Of a stretch of 64,000 nucleotides of DNA, positions 56,839-64,000 are shown in pieces (positions within the stretch are counted from its first letter, which is position 1; each line of letters begins with the position of its first letter). Origin of the DNA: Coptis chinensis (taxonomy: Eukaryota > Streptophyta > Magnoliopsida > Ranunculales > Ranunculaceae). Both the position numbers and the translations under genes were made by a program. The notes under the pieces were generated by a model that saw nothing but the letters and a program-made list of their open reading frames with translations, searched no databases and was not told the DNA's origin. The stretch spans positions 32,010,501 through 32,074,500 of the forward strand of contig CM027379.1 of the NCBI GenBank assembly GCA_015680905.1. The letters are read 5' to 3'.

Positions 56839-57420
56839 CTATTTGCAGTCATAATTAAAATAAAAGATGTCATCTTTTAAAAGTAGATTAGTTAAACGCC
56901 TAGCTAATTTTGAAAAATCCTTGATAAAATGCCTATAAAAATCTGCATGGCCTAAAAAGGTTTTAATGTCACGGACAGTCCATGGTATAGGTAGAGACAC
57001 TATTTTATCTAATTTGGCCTTATCTACTTTTATGCCGTCACTAGATACAATATGACCTAGCACTATTCTTTTTTTAACCATAAAATGACATTTTTCCCAA
57101 TTTAAAACCAGATTTTTATCCTCACACCGTGTCAACACCTTAGACAGGCAGTCACTGAAAGAATCTCCATAGATAAAGAAATCATCCATGAAAACTTCCA
57201 TGAAGTGCTCCACCATGTCACTAAAGATATAAAGTATACACCACTGGAAGGTACTAGGAGCATTACAAAGGCCGAAAGGCATTCGTTTATAGGCATATGT
57301 TCCAAAAGGACATGTGAAGGTAGTCTTGTCTTGGTCATCAGGATCGATAATGATCTGAAAATAGCCAGAGTAGCCATCTAAAAAACAATAATAAGCATGA
57401 CCAGCTAGACATTCGAGCAT
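56839..57420 (-). CDS. E7 reverse transcriptase core
   Basis: 193 codons open on the minus strand: YYCFLDGYSGYFQI, FTCPFGTYAYKRMPFGLCNAPSTFQ, the catalytic FMDDFFIYGD, NWEKCHFMVKKRIVLGHIVS and WTVRDIKTFLGHADFYRHFIKDF (connection). All main RT palm motifs are present. It is cut off upstream by a frameshift and stop near 57.42 kb. Confidence 0.8.
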   Translation of the reverse strand: MLECLAGHAYYCFLDGYSGYFQIIIDPDDQDKTTFTCPFGTYAYKRMPFGLCNAPSTFQWCILYIFSDMVEHFMEVFMDDFFIYGDSFSDCLSKVLTRCEDKNLVLNWEKCHFMVKKRIVLGHIVSSDGIKVDKAKLDKIVSLPIPWTVRDIKTFLGHADFYRHFIKDFSKLARRLTNLLLKDDIFYFNYDCK

Positions 57421-58846
57421 CTAATCTATAAAAAGTAAAGGAAAGTGATCCTTTTGTGTCATGGCGTTTAAGCGTATGTAGTCAATATAGATCCTCCATT
57501 TCATAGGAACTCGAGTGGAAACATATTTACCCACAGCATTACGCACAATGGTAACCCCCGATTTTTTAGGAACTACGTGAATATGACTTACCCATTCCTT
57601 ATCGGAGATGGGATATATGATACCTGCATCGAGTAACCGTATAAAACTTCTTCCTTGACCACCTCTTTCATGGTAGGGTTCAAGCGATGCTGAGGCTCGC
57701 GTGAAGTATTTGTATTATCCTCCAAATGTATGTGATGCGTGCATACATTAGGGTCAATCCCATTAATGTCGTCTAGGGTCCAATCAATCGCGGAACAATG
57801 TGCCCTAATCACCCTAATCAAACGTGCCTCTTCATCAGTAGACAACAGAGAAGATATAATCACTGGATGACTACCATCCGGATCAAGTTGAATATACTTT
57901 AACTCAGAAGGAAAATGTTTAAGCACATGGGTAGGAGGAATGTTTAGAAAGGCTTATGGAGGGTACTCGTCTTGAGTAGTGAATACTTGTTTAGGTAGAA
58001 GGTCTTCAAACTCGGAAGATGGAGCTATAGAAGGAGTTAAGATATGAGTAGACTCGAAAATGGTGTTGACTTCCTCTACGTAGGAGTCATCGTCGAAATC
58101 TGAATTTTCGAAAAAAAGGAATTTATGCATCTGATTTTCTAGAAACGTGTTGGTGAAATAATCTTGAGCTAAACTCTCGATCATTCTAACTTCTCCATCG
58201 ATAGTCGTATCAGGTAACTATTGCATCATTTTGAAAACATTTATCTCAACAGAAAGATGACCAAAAGACATGGACATCGAACTATCGTGGCAGTTTATGA
58301 GCGCGTTGGCAGTTGCTAAGAAGGGACGCCTTAAGATGATAGGAACAGAGTCGTTAGCGACTTCTGTGTCAAGGATAACGAAGTCTGCTGGGTAGTAAAA
58401 ACTTGAACTTTAACCAGTAAGTTTTCAACCACACCCTTAGGGTACTTAATAGAACTATTAGCTAATTGCAATGTCATTTTAGTTGGTTGCATCTCTTGTA
58501 AACCTATTTGTTTATATAGATAATACGGAAGTAAGTTAACACTCGCCCCTAGGTCTAATAGAGCAGTTGTCGTGTGGGTACCCCCTAAGGTGCATTTTAC
58601 AGTAGGATGACCAGGGTCCTTGTACTTAACTATTCCATTATGTTCAGATAGAATTGGAAATTGTTCATTTAAAAAGGCATCTTTTAGGATATTTGTTTTC
58701 CGCCTAGTAGTGCATAACTATTTTAGAAACTTAGCATGTTGTGGTAACTTTTTAATAGCTTCACGAAAAGGTAGGTTAATCATTAGATTTTTAAAAAAAA
58801 TTCTAATCTCGTCAAAATTTGTATCCTTATTTAACATGGCTAGTCT
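57421..58846 (-). pseudogene. E7 protease and N-terminal reverse transcriptase
   Basis: Protease with LLDLGASV near 58565-58540, then IESLAQDYF (58.18 kb), the acidic linker, LKYIQLDPDGSHPVIISS and the RT start (RLNPTMKEVVKEEV). Frameshifts near 58.4, 57.94 and 57.64 kb break it. The colinear region in E5 is one 469-codon frame. Confidence 0.75.
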
Positions 58847-60820
58847 CTAGGGAAATGGTGGTTTCTCTCTATATTTAGCATATGGATTCACAGGATGTTT
58901 AACCTTGGCCGTTTTTTTCTTGGGTTGTGGTTTAACTGGTACCTCTACAGGGGTAGGATCTTCAACTTCTATTTCGGTATCTAGTTAATTTTCATTGTCA
59001 TTGACCACTGGTGGTGTATCAATGGGCATAGTTACGGTGTTATCAACCACTCTGCCAGAACGGAGAGTGGTGATGGCATTTAATTCACCAACATTTACAT
59101 TTTGATTACTAGGATTACTTGTTACTTCAAAGGCTGTGTTTGGCATTTTAGGATTAGGTATAGCTTGACTTGGAAACACACCTTTGGGTTGTACTTTCTC
59201 TTGGGTTAAGCTGGCATGTCGGGGCCGGCCTCGGAGTCAGTGCAATGTGGCGACCGCATTTAATATACAAGGCCCCCTAAAAAAAATAATATTTGTAGAA
59301 AATGTCTATTTGGCAAATCACAAGCCCAAACCAATCAAAAGCCCAAAAAATTGGAAATTTCACAAATCACAATAAACAACGGAAATATCCCCTCATATTC
59401 TCTTTCCTCATTAATTATTTTCGTAAAAATAGAAAATAAGATATATATTAAATTCAGTATCGAAAAAAAGAAAAACATGGCGACTAGATATCTCTCTCAA
59501 TGACTAGATACCTTATTAATTATTTGCCTATCAATTACTCAAATACAAAAAAATGAATAAAAAAAAAAGACCCTCATTTTGCAGCCAAAAATGCGAGAAG
59601 GGAAATATTTCGATGATCCTTTGTGTCGATGGAAGAGGGCTACATTTCACTGTTTGCACAGGGCCATTGAAAACTCAGGGACGGCCCTGGCTGTAATGAT
59701 TATTGTATGGATTGTAAAATCTGTTGTTGAGTTTGCATGAAGGCATCGAAATGATCCGGTTGTGGATGTGTAGTGGTCACAGGTGGTGTGACAGGAACTA
59801 TCTCACGTTGATTATTAACGGGTGGGTTGTGATAATTATTATTAACCGAAACGATACCTCTATTATTATTATTATTATTATTACCTTGTCCTTGTCCTTG
59901 TCCTTGTCGTGGTGGAGCTTGGTTGTAATTGTTTGCTAGCCTAACGTTTTGATTATTATACCCCGGAGGTGTAACTTGTTGATTATTTCTCCAAATGAAG
60001 TTGGGATTTTGTCTCCAGGGGGTGTTAAGAATAGGAAGGCTATTAACGGAGCAAACATTATCTGGCTGTGCGGGCAGTTGTTCATAGACGAGAGGACAAT
60101 AGGAGTCGGGATGCTCAAGACTAAAATAGAAATTACATGGAATAGAGTTGACGTTCATGACAGGAGTAGGCTTAGTTTGAATAGAAATGGCATCTACCTT
60201 TTTAGTAAGAGATTTGATTAGAGTTCTAAGCTCGGGATCAGATTTAACCTCAAACATACTGGCAGCCTTGGTTGTAGAAGAAGCATAAGCAGAGCGGGGG
60301 ATGTCATTACCCTCCCAATTATTATTACGCTTAGATTGATCTTCTAAAAACCTATAAGCCTTTGTGGCTCCTTTACTAAGGAAACTACCCCCATTCATTA
60401 TATCAAGAACCTCTTTATGATGATGTGAAAGCCCTTTGAAAAAGACACACACAAGTGTATCTTTCGCAAGGTTATGATGTGGAAACTCTATAAGAAGATT
60501 AGTGTGCGGTTCCAAGCCTCTGAAAAGGATTCATAAGGGTTCTGGCGGAAAAAATGAATCTGTTGAATCATTTCATCTATCTTCAGCGGTGGGTAAAACT
60601 CTTCCATGAATAATTGAACAAGTTTGGCCCATGAGTCTACAGAATTACGCATATGCTGATAAGGCTTTCTGTGATCTAAACCAAGAAAAACGGGTAACAA
60701 ATTAAAAATATTTGGGAATTCGAAAATATCCCACTGGGTTGCAAAAATGATGCAAGATTTAGGGCCATCGTTTAGGGCTTTATAAAAATCAGAGAGAGGA
60801 GTCTATGTTTCGCCAGCCAT
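58847..60820 (-). pseudogene. gag: E7 gag, with hAT-like insertion
   Basis: ATG at 60820 (MAGET). Parts: LLPVFLGLDHRKPYQHM and WAKLVQLFMEEFYPPLKIDEM, 60700-60488; a 271-codon frame, 60515-59700, with the zinc-knuckle region (CNFYFSLEHPDSYC; second Cys replaced by Tyr), an Asn-rich run and Gln-rich tail; then, after the hAT-like insertion, a linker with a TAA at about 58985 and the UAG at 58847-58849. Particle-forming protein; broken by one or two frameshifts plus the insertion. Confidence 0.75.
59215..59689. mobile_element. hAT-like small non-autonomous element in E7 gag
   Basis: About 475 bases absent from E5 at this place. The right end reads (inverse) CAGGGCCGTCCCTGAG and the left end CATGTCGGGGCCGGCCTCGG, an imperfect inverted pair of the CAGGG(C)CGGCCC type of plant hAT elements. 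Internal reading has no transposase. The flanks (taagctgg / gctgtaat) do not give a clean 8-bp duplication, so the exact limits are unsure. Confidence 0.5.
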
Positions 60821-61402
60821 TGATGCAGGTGTAGTGTGTGGTATTCTAGATATATAGGCGTGTGCGTTGACGTTTACGATAGATCATGTTAGATGGTTTT
60901 TTCTTACCAGACCTTAATCTCATGCAAGGCTAAGTCCAATATGAAAGAAACACTAACAACAGTCAAAACAACCCTGATATGCTAGAATTGAAACTCCTCT
61001 GACAAAAGAAGCAAGGAATGAAAGAAGGAGTACCTAAATGCCTCCTTGCTACGCGTTTGAATAAGGTCTTGTATACACAATTTCAGTGTATTTAAAAAGT
61101 TGGAAACACTGAATAACTTGAACAAAACGAGAGTTTGAACTAACCTGTGAAAATCGGGCTTTCTTCAGAATGGGCGCAGGCGCGCTTAAGGTTTTCTTGT
61201 GAAATTTTTTTTCCAGTACCCTGAGGGTGGGCGCGCTTTCGAAATAGAGTACTTAGGGCGCGGGTGTGCTTAAGGTACTTTTTCGAAACAAATATTTTCT
61301 GAACCAAATAAACACAATTAGAACCAAACAAGGGGTGGGTGGGTGAAATGGGATTTTGGTAGAATTAAAAATACGAAGGGAAACGAATCTAAACAGAACT
61401 AA
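60821..61402 (-). other. E7 untranslated leader with GC-rich segment
   Basis: Between PBS and gag. GC-rich units (sense aagcgcgcctgcgccc, aagcacacccgcgccc) are at 61160-61290, the counterpart of E5 34560-34720. No gene. Confidence 0.65.
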
Positions 61403-61418
61403 GATAGCATCGGTGCCA
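61403..61418 (-). promoter_or_regulatory. E7 primer binding site
   Basis: TGGCACCGATGCTATC on the minus strand, two bases after the 5' LTR. It differs from the E1/E5 PBS at four positions. Confidence 0.7.
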
Positions 61419-61420
61419 TT

Positions 61421-62711
61421 TGATAATAGTAAAAACAGAAGTTTACTCCTACTTAACTAATTATGCTAGGCATAAGTAAAAGTTATTTTCTACATAATGA
61501 TCAAAGTTTCTACTCTCAATTATCTTATAATAAAATATGAGTCAGAATTCGTTCCACTCCTAGTTGTTTAGACGGAAAGTTTCGATAGTTTTAACAATTC
61601 TAACAATATCAATGAGAGTAATGGATTTGTAATTATACTAATATGGTGATTGAACTAATTAAGATGTTCTAACTTATACTATGACAATTAAATACTAAGA
61701 TGTGAATATGGAGAAGGAATTAGGGGGATTTGATTCCACCTTGATTGATTCCTAATATGCTAGTGTAGATTATTACAATCCTAACAAATAAAGATTACGT
61801 ATTTGATCCCTAACTATTCATGGCATCTCTAACCAAATAATAATTAGCATGAGAGGAAGTTTAACCCATTCTCATGGTGAATAAACTAACCTCTAGAGTG
61901 AAACTCTTGAATAAGCAATAATTCTAACTAACACATCAAGTCTTCATCAAACCCCTCTAATGGAGGTTTAGCTCAGATTCATCAGACTATCCTTAATAGA
62001 ATAAGAAGAAGACATCATTGAAACAATATAAAAACTTGGCTTTATTAATCTAATAGAAGAGAGTCTAAGAATTAAAACTATATTAAAAACTAAGTACTGA
62101 ATAATTAACTAAGTCTAATCTAGGATATATAAGAGTTTGGTCGTAGTCCTTTTTATATAGGAGAGGGCTAGGTCAACAAATTTGTGCATGGGCTTTGGAG
62201 CCATGTTTTGGGCCATTAAATCGAGCCCAAAACCTAAGTACTTAAGTCCAAAAAGGGTTTCTCTATTGGAAATTACTGCAACAGCCTTTTAGTCCATTTT
62301 TACTCCTCTGATTGGGTTAAGGCCTAGACCTTCAGAAAGCTCTTTCTGAGCTGATCATTTTGACATATAGTAGGCCCAATTCCGAGGTTTGAGTTTAACG
62401 ATACGGCCTGTGGAAGTTCTATTAACTTTTATGGCGTTATTTCTGCCCGCGTTGACTTTAACTTTTACGCTTTGACTGGGCTTTAACAAAGGTTTTTCTC
62501 CTTGAAACTTGGGCTTTAACCATAGAACTTCTGAGCAACCAACCTTTGCTCTTTTCTCTTGCAAAAGGGACATATTTTTTCACATATTTGACTCCAATGC
62601 CTGAAATACACAAAAGCATGTAAACAGTACTAACTATTATTTAATAATCACATAATTGGTCTAAATGTAATATTATTAAGGGGTTAAAACTACAGTTTTG
62701 GACTCTTATCA
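61421..62711 (-). repeat. E7 5' LTR
   Basis: 1291 bases, TGATAAGAGTCC (62711) to TACTATTATCA (61421), near-identical to 42429-43730. A TATA-like box (plus tatata, 62154-62160; sense ctatataaaaagg) is present. Confidence 0.92.
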
Positions 62712-62716
62712 AGCCA
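62712..62716. repeat. E7 target site duplication (right copy)
   Basis: AGCCA, first bases of the resumed E6 RT. Confidence 0.85.
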
Positions 62717-63546
62717 CATATCAAAAGCTAGTCAGCACCATATTTTCTTATCTACTTGGAAAGACAGTCGAAGCATACATCGACGACATGTTTATCAAAT
62801 CTACCGAAGCACCTAATCATCTTACTGATTTGCAAGCTGTTTTCGACAGACTCTCCAATGTCAACATGCGTTTGAATCAGGCTAAGTGTTCTTTCGGTTT
62901 GTTGTCTGGTAATTTCTTAGGTTACATGATGGCTAGACGTGGAATTGAAGCAAATCCGGATCAGATTCGGTCTATCCTTGAAATGTCTTCTCTGACGTCA
63001 AAGAAAGAGATTCAACAACTTACAAGACGCTTGCCTGCCCTAGATCGATTTATCTCTCAGTATTTTGATCGATGTCATCATTTTTTCCAAACATTGAAAG
63101 ACGCATCAATTTGGACGGAGGACTGTGAACTTGCATTTCGTCACTTGAAAGCGTACATAGTCCAACCTCCAGTTCTCGCCAGTCCAGCAATGGGGCAACC
63201 TATAGGTCTGTATTTAGCCGTTACTGATCATACCGTAAGCGATGTCTTATTTGTCGATGGTGACGATGGTCATCATATATTCTTTGTTAGCAAGACTCTT
63301 ACAATAGCTGAAACAAGGTATTCTTGAGTGGAGAAAATTGCATTCGCCTTTGTTCATTCTGCCCGACGTCTTAAGCCTTATTTCCAGGGACGAGTTGTTA
63401 AAGTTTATACCGAATATCCACTACAAAAGCTTTTTCGCAATGCCCAGGAATCAAGTTGCCACGTAGAATGGGAAAGTTACCTTAGCGCTTATAGCATTGT
63501 TTTTAAACTTACACAGCTGAGAAAGGCTAAGCTTTGGCTTCACTAA
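62712..63546 (+). pseudogene. E6 reverse transcriptase (3' part) and degenerate RNase H
   Basis: The frame resumes ATYQKLVSTIF, has the catalytic YIDD at 62776-62787, FLGYMMARRGIEANPDQI (thumb/connection) and the RNase H-like segment (GLYLAVTDHTVSDVLF, VSKTLTIAETRYS) to a TGA at 63325-63327. After that VEKIAFAFVHSARRLKPYF continues in frame. In Tat elements this first RNase H has lost catalytic residues, and here too the usual Asp-Glu-Asp set is not seen. The TGA is one clear break. Confidence 0.75.
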
Positions 63547-63974
63547 TGGCCGATTTTCCTATTGATGATATTCCTATGTCTGACGCATTAGTGGATGAAG
63601 AAAATGTCATCAACAACACGCCATTACCTCTTGGGGGCGATGACTTGCCACACTTATCAGATGTATTTGTCGATTGCTTGATTATTTACACTGATGGTTC
63701 ACATAATAAGTCTGGCTCCGGTATTGGGTGTGTAATCTTGCAGCTGAAAAGAGAAAAAATTGAGAAGTTAGTGTGTTTGGGTTTTGACGCTTCTAATAAT
63801 GAGGTCGAGTACGAAGCTGTCATTTGTAGCTTACGCACTGCTTTTCATCTGGGGGCGACTAAGTTACAATTATTCACAGATTCTAAGTTAGTCGCTAGCC
63901 AATTTGGAGGATCATATGCGGCTCGTGACGAGAGAATGACGGCTTATTTGGACTTAATTCATCGGATTGTTTGA
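63534..63974 (+). CDS. E6 second (archaeal-type) RNase H
   Basis: The domain starts at about 63680: IIYTDGSHNKSGSGIGCVIL (catalytic Asp), NNEVEYEAVICSL (Glu), LQLFTDSKLVASQF (Asp). The D-E-D set looks intact. This extra RNase H is characteristic of the Tat lineage, where it is thought to replace the worn first domain in removing template RNA. The frame ends in a stop (TGA, 63972-63974) before the integrase; that would lie beyond the window. Confidence 0.75.
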   Translation: MASLMADFPIDDIPMSDALVDEENVINNTPLPLGGDDLPHLSDVFVDCLIIYTDGSHNKSGSGIGCVILQLKREKIEKLVCLGFDASNNEVEYEAVICSLRTAFHLGATKLQLFTDSKLVASQFGGSYAARDERMTAYLDLIHRIV

Positions 63975-64000
63975 AATTTTGAATCTATCAGTATTGTGCA

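Larger units (their letters stand above)
42429..62711 (-). mobile_element. E7: complete Athila-like element of a second subfamily, with target duplication
   Basis: Both LTRs (about 1.3 kb), PBS, gag, pol, ORF1 and ORF2 are present on the minus strand. The target duplication is AGCCA (42424-42428 and 62712-62716). Without the CACTA and hAT-like insertions it is about 14.2 kb. The LTRs look about 96% identical by eye. LTRs and PBS differ enough from E5 to be another subfamily. Confidence 0.92.
38820..63974 (+). mobile_element. E6: Tat-lineage Ty3/gypsy element, interrupted by E7, right end outside window
   Basis: Order on the plus strand: LTR end, PBS, gag, protease, RT, [E7 insertion 42429-62711], rest of RT, degenerate RNase H, and a second, archaeal-type RNase H that is the mark of the Tat lineage. 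Joining 42428 to 62717 across the duplicated AGCCA restores the RT frame. Frameshifts and stops are present. The left LTR limit is not certain. Confidence 0.8.

Noticed and set aside
1..63974. CRISPR arrays, bacterial operons, rRNA or tRNA genes
   Set aside because: No spaced direct repeats of that type, no Shine-Dalgarno-led genes and no tRNA cloverleaf found; the sequence is plant transposon DNA.

Overview
The window is transposon-dominated plant nuclear DNA. It has AT-rich composition, long LTRs, plant Ty3/gypsy lineages and a CACTA element carrying intron-containing pieces of plant genes. No intact host gene is visible. The captured exons and the lineages (Athila-like and Tat-like) suggest a seed plant with a large genome; I cannot name the species. 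The elements are called E1 to E7 here.

Layout. E1 (+, 1-8043, left end outside the window) sits in the ORF2 leader of E2 (+, 8044-12305), which sits in the 3' untranslated block of an older relative, E3 (+, 12306-15565). E3 meets a second old relative, E4 (-, from 15624), tail to tail, so 12306-18.7 kb forms a large imperfect palindrome. E4 is split by E5 (-, 21430-36316, target duplication ACATG) and its upstream part resumes at 36317. At 37.7-38.8 kb there is a mixed patch: a SINE-like piece, a 34-bp tandem repeat and an unrecognised reading frame. E6 (+, about 38.8 kb to beyond the window end) is a Tat-lineage element with an extra RNase H. Its reverse transcriptase is split by E7 (-, 42429-62711, duplication AGCCA). 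E7 carries a 5.65-kb CACTA transposon in its integrase (50185-55832, duplication AAG) and a small hAT-like element in gag (59215-59689).

The E1-E5 and E7 elements share one plan: LTR of 1.3-1.65 kb, PBS TGGCGCC-type, GC-rich leader, gag, UAG, protease-RT-RNase H-integrase, spacer, ORF1, second GC-rich leader, ORF2, a short intron just after the ORF2 stop, a long untranslated block, polypurine tract, LTR. This fits Athila-type elements with two extra genes after pol. All copies are broken by stops or frameshifts; the LTR pairs of E5 and E7 are still near-identical by eye, so those two are fairly young.

Most unusual content: (1) a CACTA element with pieces of at least four host genes (JASON-like, APC6/CDC16, an hnRNP-Q/LIF2-type RRM gene and a WRAP53/TCAB1-like WD40 gene), introns retained; (2) the polypurine-like G tract GTTTGGGGGTGG repeated after pol, ORF1 and ORF2 as well as at the 3' LTR; (3) a conserved 3'-UTR intron; (4) a shared UAG codon between gag and pol; (5) a leader duplicated before gag and ORF2; (6) a non-autonomous E1 in which RT to integrase is replaced by an open frame of unknown origin.
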